From Bacteroidota bacterium (GTDB taxonomy: Bacteria; Bacteroidota; Bacteroidia; Bacteroidales; FEN-979), in assembly GCA_026391715.1 (NCBI GenBank), contig JAPLDO010000223.1, positions 1 to 53,607 on the forward strand: DNA of 53,607 nt, given 5' to 3'. A model generated the notes under the pieces. That model was given only the letters and a program-made list of their open reading frames with translations, made no database searches and was not told the origin of the DNA. Each line of letters starts with the position of its first letter. Within the stretch, counting starts at the first letter, position 1. The position numbers and the translations under genes are program-made. Of this stretch, positions 7,862 through 16,741 are shown one piece after another.

Positions 7862-10600
7862 TTAGTCAATATTAGGTGCGGTCACTTTAATCCGTTTAAT
7901 CATTTTTTTCCTGATTTCATAAATTGTAAGACAGATGCCGAAGGCGGTTAATGGTAAAATCCAATCAACGACATGCAGGGGAGCCGTATGAAAATACAGA
8001 TTTAAAGCAGGTACATACATAATCAGCAAAACACAGGAAACCGAGAATGCAAATGCCAGCAGAAGATTTCTGTTTGAAAATAAATACTTTCCGAGGGCAT
8101 TTCCGTAAGTTCGTCTTGATAGGAGATTGGCATACTGACCAAAGATAATTGAAACAAATGTCACCGTAATTGCTTTCTCATAATTTTGACCGCTTCCGGG
8201 GTGAATGAAATATGCAATGAGAAAAGCGCCATAGGCAACAAGTCCCATGAAAAGTCCCGAGAATACAACTCCTATCATCGTCCTGCTATTGAGTATTTTG
8301 TCCTTAGGATTTCGCGGAGGAGCCTCCATTATATTTTTTTCGGGCGGATCAAAGGTAAGCATGATAAGCGGAAGCATTTCGCCGACAATATCTACCAATA
8401 AAATCTGCACTGCCAGTATCGGAATTGCCACACCCAGGAAAGCGCCGGCAAATCCGAACAACACACAGGTGAGTTCAGCCATATTGGACGAAAGATTTGT
8501 CGTAATTGTTTTTTCAAGGTTCCTGAAAATAGTCCTTCCTTCTTTTACCGCGACAACAATGGTGGAAAAATTATCATTCAATAAAATCATATTCGCAGCT
8601 TCCTGCGCCACTCTGGAACCATTTTTCCCCATGGCTATTCCAATATCCGCCCGTTTCAAACTCAAGGTGTCATTTACTCCATCACCGGTTACCGCTACAA
8701 TTTCCCCCTGTTTCATCAGTAAATCCACAATCCGGAATTTGTCATCAGGTGATACTCTTGAAAATATCAAAGCCCTGTTTTGAAAAACCTTTTTCAGTTG
8801 TTTGTCTGTCATGGAAGGTAATTCAGCGCCCTTGATTATAACCGGGTATTCATCACCCTCATTCATCATTCCGATGTTTTCAGCAATTGCCCTTGCCGTT
8901 ACTTCGTTGTCGCCGGTGATCATAAACACTTTCATGTGCGCCTTGAAAACCGATTCAATTGCTGCCTTCACCTCTTTGTGCGGCGGGTCGAGCATGGTAA
9001 CGAATCCGGCAAAGGTCAAATCCTTTTCAGCATCTTCAACCGAATACTCCTTTTTAGCTTCAATATCTTTATATGCAATCGCAATAACACGGAGCGCTTT
9101 TTCGGAGAAAGTGGCCGACAGCGACAGGATCTCTTTTTTTTGTCCGCTTGACAATTTGCTTACTTTTCCAGCGGATATTGTTTTTGTGGAAGCCTCCAGA
9201 ACCGATTCTATTGATCCCTTGACAAAAGAAATGACCTTGTTCTTGTGCGATCGGATGATGGTCGCTCTTTTACGGAAAGAATCAAAAGTAAATGATTTCA
9301 CCAGGGGATATTCTTTTTCAACCGCATCCAGGTTATACCCGGCTTTCAAGGCAAGGACGCTGAAGGAGGTTTCGGTAGGGTCCCCCATTGAATACCATGA
9401 TTTGTGAAACTTATCAGGCGGACTGATTTTTCCTGATGAAGAAAGGAATCCGGAAAGAAAAAATATTTTCATATCACCCAGCGAATCTTTCTTCAAAACT
9501 TTAGCATCTTCGTCAGTTATATTTCCTACCGGTTCGTACCCCAACCCCGATACTAAAAATGATTTCCCGTTGAAGTAGCAACCGTTAATGGTCATTTCGT
9601 TTTTTGTAATGGTTCCTGTTTTGTCTGAAGCAATTACAGTGGCAGAACCCAAGGTTTGAGCAGAAGCGATCTTTTTAACAATGGCTTTTCTTTTCGATAA
9701 CCTTCCCACAGCCAGGGCCAGTGCCATCGAAATCTGGGCGGGTAGTCCTTCAGGTACCATGGCAGCAGCAACACTGACAGAAAAGACCAGGGCCAATGCA
9801 ACTGAATCATGCATCGCCAAACGGACCACAAAAAGTATGATGGCAATAACCAGGGTGGCATACGTCAGCTTTTTCGCCACATCCTTGATCTCAATCTGCA
9901 CCGGTGCATCGGCAGGTTTAATGTTTTCCGATGATGTGCTGATTTTCCCAATTTCCGTTTGTATGCCTGTTGCATAAACAATACCGGTTGCCTGGCCTCT
10001 TGCAACTGTCGTTCCCATGTAAATGCAATTTTTTCTTTCAGGAAAAGGCAAAGTTTTGTCACTGGAAAATAAATGGTCTTTATCCGATGGCATTGATTCG
10101 CCTGTGAGTATAACTTCATTGGCGGAAAACCCGTTCGATTCAATCAGGCGAATGTCCGCCGGAATTCCATCGCCTTCATTTAATCTGACGATATCGCCCG
10201 GGACAAGGCTTTCAGCAAGAATTTCGATCATCTTCCCGTTCCTGATGACATTGCATTTATTTACAACCAGATTTTTTAGAGAGGCAAGAATGTTTTCTGA
10301 TTTCCATTCCTGGTAGAAGCCGATCATTGCATTCACTACCACGATAATGATCAGGATGATTCCATCCCTGAACTGACCTAAAAGAAACGACACTCCGGAT
10401 GCAATTATTAAAATAAAAACAAGCGGGCTGATAAATTGACGGATTAGAATTTTAAAAACACTTACCGGGTTGACTGCTTTCAGCAAATTGCGTCCATACT
10501 TTTGGATGGCCGGCTTTATCTTGCTTTCGACGAGGCCCTGCTTAAGGTCGCTGTTAAATTCTTTGATGACAGTCTCAATATTTTGCTGGAATAATTCCAT
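7862..10600 (-). CDS. P-type (P2-like) cation-transporting ATPase
   Basis: This 912-aa P-type ATPase moves a cation across the inner membrane using an aspartyl-phosphate intermediate. The N-terminal cation-ATPase domain (about 10-75), actuator loop with LTGES at about 165, phosphorylation motif DKTGT at about 323 and hinge GDGVND at about 636 are all present. M4 has VPEGLP and M5 has SSNMAEL, matching calcium-pump (SERCA-like) ligands. M6 reads VDIVGEMLP where SERCA-type pumps usually have N..TD, so the ion specificity is uncertain. It has its own TATCTTTG promoter box and is followed directly by the CheB-domain gene. Confidence 0.88.
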   Translation of the reverse strand: MELFQQNIETVIKEFNSDLKQGLVESKIKPAIQKYGRNLLKAVNPVSVFKILIRQFISPLVFILIIASGVSFLLGQFRDGIILIIIVVVNAMIGFYQEWKSENILASLKNLVVNKCNVIRNGKMIEILAESLVPGDIVRLNEGDGIPADIRLIESNGFSANEVILTGESMPSDKDHLFSSDKTLPFPERKNCIYMGTTVARGQATGIVYATGIQTEIGKISTSSENIKPADAPVQIEIKDVAKKLTYATLVIAIILFVVRLAMHDSVALALVFSVSVAAAMVPEGLPAQISMALALAVGRLSKRKAIVKKIASAQTLGSATVIASDKTGTITKNEMTINGCYFNGKSFLVSGLGYEPVGNITDEDAKVLKKDSLGDMKIFFLSGFLSSSGKISPPDKFHKSWYSMGDPTETSFSVLALKAGYNLDAVEKEYPLVKSFTFDSFRKRATIIRSHKNKVISFVKGSIESVLEASTKTISAGKVSKLSSGQKKEILSLSATFSEKALRVIAIAYKDIEAKKEYSVEDAEKDLTFAGFVTMLDPPHKEVKAAIESVFKAHMKVFMITGDNEVTARAIAENIGMMNEGDEYPVIIKGAELPSMTDKQLKKVFQNRALIFSRVSPDDKFRIVDLLMKQGEIVAVTGDGVNDTLSLKRADIGIAMGKNGSRVAQEAANMILLNDNFSTIVVAVKEGRTIFRNLEKTITTNLSSNMAELTCVLFGFAGAFLGVAIPILAVQILLVDIVGEMLPLIMLTFDPPEKNIMEAPPRNPKDKILNSRTMIGVVFSGLFMGLVAYGAFLIAYFIHPGSGQNYEKAITVTFVSIIFGQYANLLSRRTYGNALGKYLFSNRNLLLAFAFSVSCVLLIMYVPALNLYFHTAPLHVVDWILPLTAFGICLTIYEIRKKMIKRIKVTAPNID

Positions 10601-10625
10601 TTTCTGTAAACCTTTAAATGAAAAT

Positions 10626-10633
10626 CAAAGATA
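10626..10633 (-). promoter_or_regulatory. Promoter -7 box of the P-type ATPase/CheB operon
   Basis: The reverse strand reads TATCTTTG, an exact TAnnTTTG match 25 bases before the ATPase start. Confidence 0.65.
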
Positions 10634-10890
10634 CTCCGAAATCGCCGGTCATTCAGGGAATGTGTGAATGATGTAACTTATTTCATATTTTCTTCATATA
10701 TGAAGGACTAATTGCCAAATCAATTTTGAACTGATTAAATATAAATCCGATTTCCGAATGAGCGACAAAAAAAATTGCTCATAACTGATGAATAGTGAAT
10801 TTTATAAACTCCTTGTTATTATTGAACAGTCTCTTATTTTTCATTTTCATTTGATCTCACGATAGTTTTCGGAACCTTCATTGCATTTTG

Positions 10891-10898
10891 TAACTTTG
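10891..10898 (+). promoter_or_regulatory. Promoter of the RND efflux operon
   Basis: TAACTTTG matches TAnnTTTG. A TTTC at 10866-10869, about 20 bases upstream, is a near match to the -33 TTTG. This predicts a leader of about 95 nt containing two dyads. Confidence 0.65.
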
Positions 10899-10917
10899 CC
10901 GCAAACCTCCTGATTTG

Positions 10918-10945
10918 GCAACAATTTTGTTGCGTTAGTTCAACG
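10918..10945. promoter_or_regulatory. Candidate operator dyads in the RND operon leader
   Basis: GCAACAA-TT-TTGTTGC (10918-10933) is a perfect 16-bp palindrome. It is followed directly by CGTT-N5-AACG (10933-10945). They lie 20-55 bases after the -7 box, where a repressor such as a TetR or MarR protein could block transcription. No regulator gene is adjacent. Confidence 0.45.
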
Positions 10946-10997
10946 GAAGAAAATCTATTAAGGTTTTTCATTTAAATAGAAAAAAGTGTTTGCTTTC

Positions 10998-12233
10998 ATG
11001 CGCATTGTTTTGACATTCATATTGATTTTACTGCTTTATCCCAAAATTTACAGCCAGGAATGTACCCTTGCCGGTTACCTTGACAAGGGTGTATCAAACA
11101 GTCCGGTTTTAAAAGATTTGTCGAACCAAATCCTGTCAAACCATTACGACAGCCTTATTGCAAGAGCAGCCTGTCTGCCGCAGGTAAATTTCAACGGATA
11201 TCTGATGTACGCTCCTTCGGTAAATGGCTGGGGTTATAGCGATGTGATCACCAATGGACAAAACCTTATCGGAACCCTAAATGCGAGCCAGCAAATCTTA
11301 AATAAAAAAACCAGGGAAATTAATTTTGAAAAGTTTGGAATAGCTTCGGAAAATCTGACCAATACAAGAAAAATCAGTCTGAACGAGTTGAAAAAGGCAA
11401 TCACGGCACAGTATTTAACTGCTTTTTCTGCGTTGGAGGAACGAAAATTTCAGCAGATGACACTGGCAACCCTTGTGAATGAAGCAACGATATTGAAAGC
11501 CTGGACTGAAAAGGGGATTTACCGGCAAACCGATTATCTTTCTTTGAAAGTTGAAATATTAAACCTGGAACAAAATATCCGGGACCTCGATCTCCGGTAC
11601 CATAATGAATTCTGGAACCTGAACCTGATTTGCGGCGTTAATGATACTTCTTCCTGCGATCTGAAATTACCCGTCATCAGTGATACTTTGATAAAGACGA
11701 TTGAAAATTCCATGTTTTTCAGGCAATTCCTGATTGACAGTTTGACCATAGTGAATAAGAAACTCCTTGACGATAGCAGGTATAAGCCTGTTGTGAGCTG
11801 GTTTGCCGATGGAGGTATTATAAACAATGAACCGCAATACCTTTATCAGAATTTCGGAATCAGCATAGGACTCAGCATGACTATCCCGGTTTTCGACGGG
11901 AATCAGCGGAAAATCAATTACGACAAGATCCATATCAGCGAGGAGACAAGAAGGAATTACAGGGATAATTTTCGTTTCCGGTATGGTTCACAATTGAAAC
12001 AATTACAGTTTGAATTGGAAAAAACCCGGTTGTTGTTGAAGGAAAACGATAAGCAGATTTCGCTGATACAGGAATTGATTGCCGCCGACAGGATAATGCT
12101 AAACGCCGGTTCCTTATCCATCACCGATTACATCCTTGCATTGAACAGCCTCATTGACGCCAAACATGCCGGTTTATTGTATCAGATCAGAACACAATAT
12201 ATCTTAAACGAGATCAACTTCTGGAAACAATGA
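10998..12233 (+). CDS. Outer-membrane efflux protein, TolC family
   Basis: This 411-aa protein is the outer-membrane channel of the following RND pump. A signal peptide ends ...PKIYSQ at about residue 18. The rest is mostly long alpha-helical sequence with the two-fold TolC repeat: first long helix pair at about 50-190 and the second, with polar heptads, at about 260-400. I chose ATG at 10998 over the in-frame GTG at 10986 because it starts directly at the basic n-region MRIVLTF. Its stop overlaps the adaptor start (ATGA). Slightly short for the family (usually 430-480). Confidence 0.85.
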   Translation: MRIVLTFILILLLYPKIYSQECTLAGYLDKGVSNSPVLKDLSNQILSNHYDSLIARAACLPQVNFNGYLMYAPSVNGWGYSDVITNGQNLIGTLNASQQILNKKTREINFEKFGIASENLTNTRKISLNELKKAITAQYLTAFSALEERKFQQMTLATLVNEATILKAWTEKGIYRQTDYLSLKVEILNLEQNIRDLDLRYHNEFWNLNLICGVNDTSSCDLKLPVISDTLIKTIENSMFFRQFLIDSLTIVNKKLLDDSRYKPVVSWFADGGIINNEPQYLYQNFGISIGLSMTIPVFDGNQRKINYDKIHISEETRRNYRDNFRFRYGSQLKQLQFELEKTRLLLKENDKQISLIQELIAADRIMLNAGSLSITDYILALNSLIDAKHAGLLYQIRTQYILNEINFWKQ

Positions 12234-13150
12234 TAAACAGAGCCCTGATATTATTTCTTGCCGGACTTGTCTGCCTCGCAAACCTCCTTTCGTGCAGCAA
12301 CAGCGGGAATGAGGATGAAAAGATAGTTCGTACCGTTGTTCCTGTCATGGCGGTTTCACCGAGGATTGGCAAAATGGCTGAATACACCGAACTATTTGCC
12401 ACTTCTGCATTTCTTGTAAAAGCTGTGATCAAATCGCCGGTAACCGGGTATGTTGAAAAATGTTCATTTTCACCCGGCGATAAAGCGCTGAAAAATCAGG
12501 TTCTGTTTCAGCTTCGCACCAGGGAAGCAGAGGCTTTGCAACAGGATAAATCTGGTTCCATTAATATTGGCGGCGTTGTTTTGATGAAAGCAACTTTGGA
12601 TGGCGTTGTTGCAACTATTGACCATCCACAGGGCGATTATGTGCAGGAGGGTGATGTCCTCGGTACATTGGTCGTACCCGAAAGCCTTGTGTTCCTTCTG
12701 GAAGTTCCCTACGGCATGAAGAAAATGGTAAGCGCCAGCCACGACTACAAACTAATTTTGCCAGACAATACGGAAATTACGGCAACGGTCAAGTCGGTTA
12801 TGCCTTCAATGTCGGCAGCCTCCCAGACACAACGTGTGGCGTTGCAACCGCGCTGTTTCATGGATATTCCCGAAAACCTGACGGCAAAGGTAAATATAGC
12901 GCTTAACCGTAGAAATAACGCTGTAATCCTTCCGAAAAGCTGTATCCTGAATGATGAAATCATGAAGAATTTCTGGATAATGAAGTTGATAAACGATTCA
13001 GTGGCAGTTAAAATCCCGGTAGAAACTGGCATTAAAACAACCGATAGCATTGAGGTGGTTACGCCTGTTTTTGGCGCCTCCGACCGTATCCTTTCCGGCG
13101 GTAATTACGGATTGGGAGATACAGTGATGGTTAGAATCATCAAACAATAA
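12230..13150 (+). CDS. RND adaptor (membrane fusion) lipoprotein, compact form
   Basis: Periplasmic adaptor joining the inner-membrane RND pump to the TolC-like channel. A lipoprotein signal with lipobox NLLSC is seen at about residues 18-22. Lipoyl half-motifs occur at about 66-95 (SPVTGYVEKCSFSPGD) and about 120-150 (ATLDGVVATIDHPQGDYV), followed by beta-barrel and membrane-proximal domains to the end. Only about 25 residues separate the lipoyl halves, whereas standard adaptors carry a 60-100-residue alpha-hairpin there. The total of 306 aa is correspondingly short. It overlaps the TolC gene by 4 bases and is 26 bases from the pump gene. Confidence 0.85.
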   Translation: MINRALILFLAGLVCLANLLSCSNSGNEDEKIVRTVVPVMAVSPRIGKMAEYTELFATSAFLVKAVIKSPVTGYVEKCSFSPGDKALKNQVLFQLRTREAEALQQDKSGSINIGGVVLMKATLDGVVATIDHPQGDYVQEGDVLGTLVVPESLVFLLEVPYGMKKMVSASHDYKLILPDNTEITATVKSVMPSMSAASQTQRVALQPRCFMDIPENLTAKVNIALNRRNNAVILPKSCILNDEIMKNFWIMKLINDSVAVKIPVETGIKTTDSIEVVTPVFGASDRILSGGNYGLGDTVMVRIIKQ

Positions 13151-13176
13151 GGCAATTTATCAGTCAGAGCGGCGCC

Positions 13177-16100
13177 ATGTTTAATCAGGATTTTTACAAA
13201 AAATTCGCCAAGCCAACCATTTTCATACTTCTGGTAATTCTTTTTACCGGCGGATTTGCCTACCGGAAAATGGAGACTTTGCTGTTCCCTGATGTTGTTT
13301 TTCCGAAGATTCGCATCATCGCCGATAACGGGGAGCAACCCATTGATAAGATGCTGATTACTGTTACCCGGCCTCTCGAAATTGCCATTAAAAGGGTCAA
13401 TGGCATCGAAACGGTGCGCAGTTCAACCAACAGGGGAAGCTGCACTATCGAGGCATTTTTTGAATGGAAAACCGATATTAATGTTGCCAGAATGCAGTTG
13501 GAGGCGCGCATCAACGAGATCAGGAACGCGCTGCCTTCTACCGCCAACCTCACTATCGAAGCCATGAGCCAGAACATCTACCCGGTGATTGGATATACGC
13601 TGGAGAGTGAAAAATTCGGACAGGTTGAGATGAGGAATGTAGCCATGTTTTTTGCCAGGCCACGTTTTTCGGAAGTTCCCGGTATCTCCAACGTGGTGGT
13701 CAGGGGTGGAAAGACTAAGGAATTTGTGATAATCCCCGATCCTATGAAGTTGGCACAACTGGGACTGACGCCGCAAAACCTTATCAATATTCTTGGAAGT
13801 ACAAATTTTATCGAATCAAACGGGTTGCTCTCCGATTACCGCAGATTGTACCTTTCCGTAACCGACAGCCGGATCAAAACCCTTGAAGATCTGGGCAATG
13901 TTGTTATAAGGAACGATCGCACAAGGATCATTAGAATTGCCGACATTGCCGCCGTTGAATTCGGGGAACAGCAGGAATTTATTCGCATAAACGCAAACGG
14001 ACGTGAAGCCGTTATCCTTGATATTGTTAAACAAAAGGGCGCAAATCTGATTGATTTTGTTGATAAAGTGCAGGAGAAGGAGCGGGAGATAAGGAAACAA
14101 CTACCGCCCGGAATGATTCTGAAACCATACTATAATCAGGCTGTATTTGTTACCGAATCTATCAATAGCGTGCTCAGGGCAATCTTCGAGGGACTTATTC
14201 TTGCTTTGCTTGTGGTGGTTCTTTTCCTTCGCTCATTCAGGGCAAGCCTGAATGTTATCATAATCATTCCTGTTACACTGGCGCTTACGTTAACCGTACT
14301 TTATCTCGCCGGGATAACCCTCAACATTATGTCGCTTGGCGCCATTGCAGCCTCCATCGGACTGATCATTGACGATGCAATTGTGGTGATCGAGCAAATC
14401 CACCGCGTTCATGAGGAAAACCCCGGCAAGGAGCTGAACCACGTGGTGAGGGATACCATCAGGATGTTGTTTCCGGCTATGGTTGGTTCATCGCTGAGCA
14501 CTATCGTCATATTTTTTCCTTTTGTAATGATGAGCGGCGTGGCAGGGAGTTTTTTCAGGGAACTCACTACCACAATGGAAATAACCCTGATATGCAGTTT
14601 CATAACCACCTGGCTGGGGTTGCCTGCGCTTCATCTTGCGATGGGATATAAACCCCGTGAAAAAAGCGCCACCCACACGGAAAAAAGCGCCGGAATGCAT
14701 CTTAACTGGCTTGTCTGGTTTTTCGACAAACCGGTATTCGCCATTGGATTTATTATTATTCTTGCCGGAAGCGTTTGGTTTTTAATACCGCAACTGAATA
14801 CCGGCTTTCTTCCTGTTCTGGACGAGGGTACGATTGTACTCGACTATCTGACTCCTCCGGGCACAGCTCTCGACGCCTCCGACGCTATGATGCGCAGGGT
14901 TGACACAGTTGTACTGAATCACCCTGATGTGGATACCTATATGCGGCGTACCGGTACAAATATGAGTTCCAGCATCAGCATGGCGAGTGGCGTAATCCCG
15001 CCAAATGAAGGCGATTACCTTATCCAGTTGAAGCCGGATATGAAGCGGTCAACTGAAGATGTGATTTCCGAACTGAGAGAAAAAATTTCAGCGCAGGAAC
15101 CGGCGCTCACCATCGAATTCGGCCAACGGATTGCCGATTTGCTTGGAGATTTGATTGGAAGACCGGAGCCTGTTGAAATAAAGATTTTTGGAGATGAGAA
15201 GGCGGAACTCGAAACCCTCGCCATCCGGGCTCAGGCGCTGCTGGCAAAAATCGCAGGGGTTGCCGATCTGAAAAACGGAATCGTGGTGGAAGGACCAACC
15301 ATCACTGTCATCCCGGATGAGGTTAAACTGGCGCAGTTTCAACTTACCGCCGCCGACCTTCAAACACAACTTAAAGCCTGTAATGAAGGCATAGAGGCAG
15401 GCGAAGTACAGTCGGGGGAACAGATGCTGCGGATTTTAATACGATTTACGAGTTTCAAGGATAACTCCCTCGAAAAAATACTTTCACAGCCCATATTTGC
15501 ACCTGATGGTTCCTTCCGCCCCCTGAAAGATTTTGCCAGGGTTGAAGTATCGAAAGGAACGCCCGACATTACGCGTGAGGATCTCAAATCAAACATTGTG
15601 GTGACCGCCCGGCTCGAAAACCGCGACCTTGGCAACGCGATGAAGGACATTAAAACTACTCTCGGTCAAAACCTGGCGCTGCCGGCAGGGTACTATCTCG
15701 TGTATGGCGGAACGTGGGCGCAACAGCAGGCTTCCTTCAGTGAGCTGCTGATGATCCTGCTGGCTGCCACTGCGCTGGTATTTTCGGTTTTGCTCTTTCT
15801 TTTCCGCGATTTCAGAATTTCGCTGCTGGTTATCTTTATCTCCCTTCTTGGCATCGCCGGTTGCATCTGGGCTTTGTTCATTACAGGAATTCAGCTTAAC
15901 GTTGGCAGTTACACAGGAATTATCATGATTGTTGGAATCATTGCAGAAAACGCTATTTTCACCGTCAATCAGTTTTGGGCAAACATGAAATCATCATCAA
16001 ACAATGTGGATGCATCTATCCGCTATGCCATTTCGTTGCGGATCCGTCCCAAACTTATGACCGCAATTGGCGCAATTCTTGCCCTGACTCCGTTGGCGCT

Positions 16101-16239
16101 GGGCATTGGCGTTGGCGCTCAGATGCAGCAACCGCTCGCTATCGCAGTAATCGGAGGGTTTGTAATCGCCATGCCTTTGCTGCTCTTTGTATTCCCGACT
16201 TTGCTGAGGTGGATATTTATCGGAAAATCAAAAAAATAA
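13177..16239 (+). CDS. RND-family efflux transporter (AcrB/MdtB-like)
   Basis: The 1020-aa inner-membrane proton antiporter has the family layout: TM1 near residues 10-28, a large periplasmic domain to about 330, TM2-TM6 to about 500, a second periplasmic domain, and TM8-TM12 to the end. The proton-relay acidic pair is in GLIIDDAIVVIEQ in TM4 (about 396). TM10 contains GIIAENAIFTVNQFW. Family members export drugs, detergents or metals. Substrate cannot be assigned: the sequence lacks the metal-binding Met clusters expected of CusA/CzcA, so a hydrophobic compound is more likely. Last gene of the three-gene operon. Confidence 0.92.
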   Translation: MFNQDFYKKFAKPTIFILLVILFTGGFAYRKMETLLFPDVVFPKIRIIADNGEQPIDKMLITVTRPLEIAIKRVNGIETVRSSTNRGSCTIEAFFEWKTDINVARMQLEARINEIRNALPSTANLTIEAMSQNIYPVIGYTLESEKFGQVEMRNVAMFFARPRFSEVPGISNVVVRGGKTKEFVIIPDPMKLAQLGLTPQNLINILGSTNFIESNGLLSDYRRLYLSVTDSRIKTLEDLGNVVIRNDRTRIIRIADIAAVEFGEQQEFIRINANGREAVILDIVKQKGANLIDFVDKVQEKEREIRKQLPPGMILKPYYNQAVFVTESINSVLRAIFEGLILALLVVVLFLRSFRASLNVIIIIPVTLALTLTVLYLAGITLNIMSLGAIAASIGLIIDDAIVVIEQIHRVHEENPGKELNHVVRDTIRMLFPAMVGSSLSTIVIFFPFVMMSGVAGSFFRELTTTMEITLICSFITTWLGLPALHLAMGYKPREKSATHTEKSAGMHLNWLVWFFDKPVFAIGFIIILAGSVWFLIPQLNTGFLPVLDEGTIVLDYLTPPGTALDASDAMMRRVDTVVLNHPDVDTYMRRTGTNMSSSISMASGVIPPNEGDYLIQLKPDMKRSTEDVISELREKISAQEPALTIEFGQRIADLLGDLIGRPEPVEIKIFGDEKAELETLAIRAQALLAKIAGVADLKNGIVVEGPTITVIPDEVKLAQFQLTAADLQTQLKACNEGIEAGEVQSGEQMLRILIRFTSFKDNSLEKILSQPIFAPDGSFRPLKDFARVEVSKGTPDITREDLKSNIVVTARLENRDLGNAMKDIKTTLGQNLALPAGYYLVYGGTWAQQQASFSELLMILLAATALVFSVLLFLFRDFRISLLVIFISLLGIAGCIWALFITGIQLNVGSYTGIIMIVGIIAENAIFTVNQFWANMKSSSNNVDASIRYAISLRIRPKLMTAIGAILALTPLALGIGVGAQMQQPLAIAVIGGFVIAMPLLLFVFPTLLRWIFIGKSKK

Positions 16240-16272
16240 CCATATTGTTTTACTAAATCAAATAAATTTTTT

Positions 16273-16521
16273 ATGAAAAAGATAATTGTATTCCTATCAG
16301 CATGTCTGCTGATCAGCCTTCAGGGGTATTCTCAAAAAGTAACCCCCGATAAAGTCCCGGCGCCGGTTAAACAATCATTTGCTAAGAAATTTCCTACGGC
16401 AACAGACGTTAAATATGAAATGGATATGAAAAAGGGCATGGAAAGTTATGAAGTTCAGTTTTCCCCCAAAGGTGATATTCTAAAGAAGAGCCTACTCCGA
16501 AAAGGAAACAATTTGGACTAA
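16273..16521 (+). CDS. Small secreted PepSY-like protein
   Basis: The 82-aa protein has a signal peptide ending at LISLQGYSQ (about residue 20). A single PepSY-like repeat of the Bacteroidota type follows: VPAPVKQSFAKKFPTATDVKYE, then YEVQFSPKGD. Such periplasmic proteins are widespread and of unknown function. The stop codon lies inside a hairpin repeat (16514-16527), so the last residues come from repeat DNA. It is 33 bases after the RND pump stop and might be on the same transcript. Confidence 0.75.
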   Translation: MKKIIVFLSACLLISLQGYSQKVTPDKVPAPVKQSFAKKFPTATDVKYEMDMKKGMESYEVQFSPKGDILKKSLLRKGNNLD

Positions 16522-16573
16522 AGTCCAGTAACTATCTAATTATCAATTGCCACTACCTTAAGATTGTGGCAAT
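16514..16573. repeat. Two-hairpin intergenic element, copy 1
   Basis: Hairpin 1 is TGGAC-TAAA-GTCCA (16514-16527), followed by AGTAACTATC. Hairpin 2 is ATTGCCAC/GTGGCAAT (16546-16553 with 16566-16573), then TCAAG. The order, spacing, TAAA loop and CAATTCA tail match the element at 43985-44073, but the stem sequences differ while pairing is kept. Confidence 0.7.
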
Positions 16574-16741
16574 TCAAGTTGCTGATATACCGGGCTCGTA
16601 GCCAAATTTTGATTTTTTGTAACCACTTTTCGGAATGACTCAAAATTCATTGGAATGAATTTGGACGCCGCTAATCGTCAGGCATCAACTGTTATTAGAA
16701 TCCAATAGTTTTCGTATTTTTACCCCCGTGAAATTAAAAAC

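Larger units (their letters stand above)
10634..10985. other. Divergent intergenic region between the ATPase and RND operons
   Basis: About 350 bases without a gene, A/T-rich. It holds the two divergent promoters and, next to the RND genes, two adjacent dyads (10918-10945). Nothing else recognisable was seen. Confidence 0.6.

Noticed and set aside
8247-8783. 178-codon plus-strand ORF within the P-type ATPase gene
   Set aside because: It is a shadow frame antisense to conserved P-type ATPase motifs, including GDGVND.
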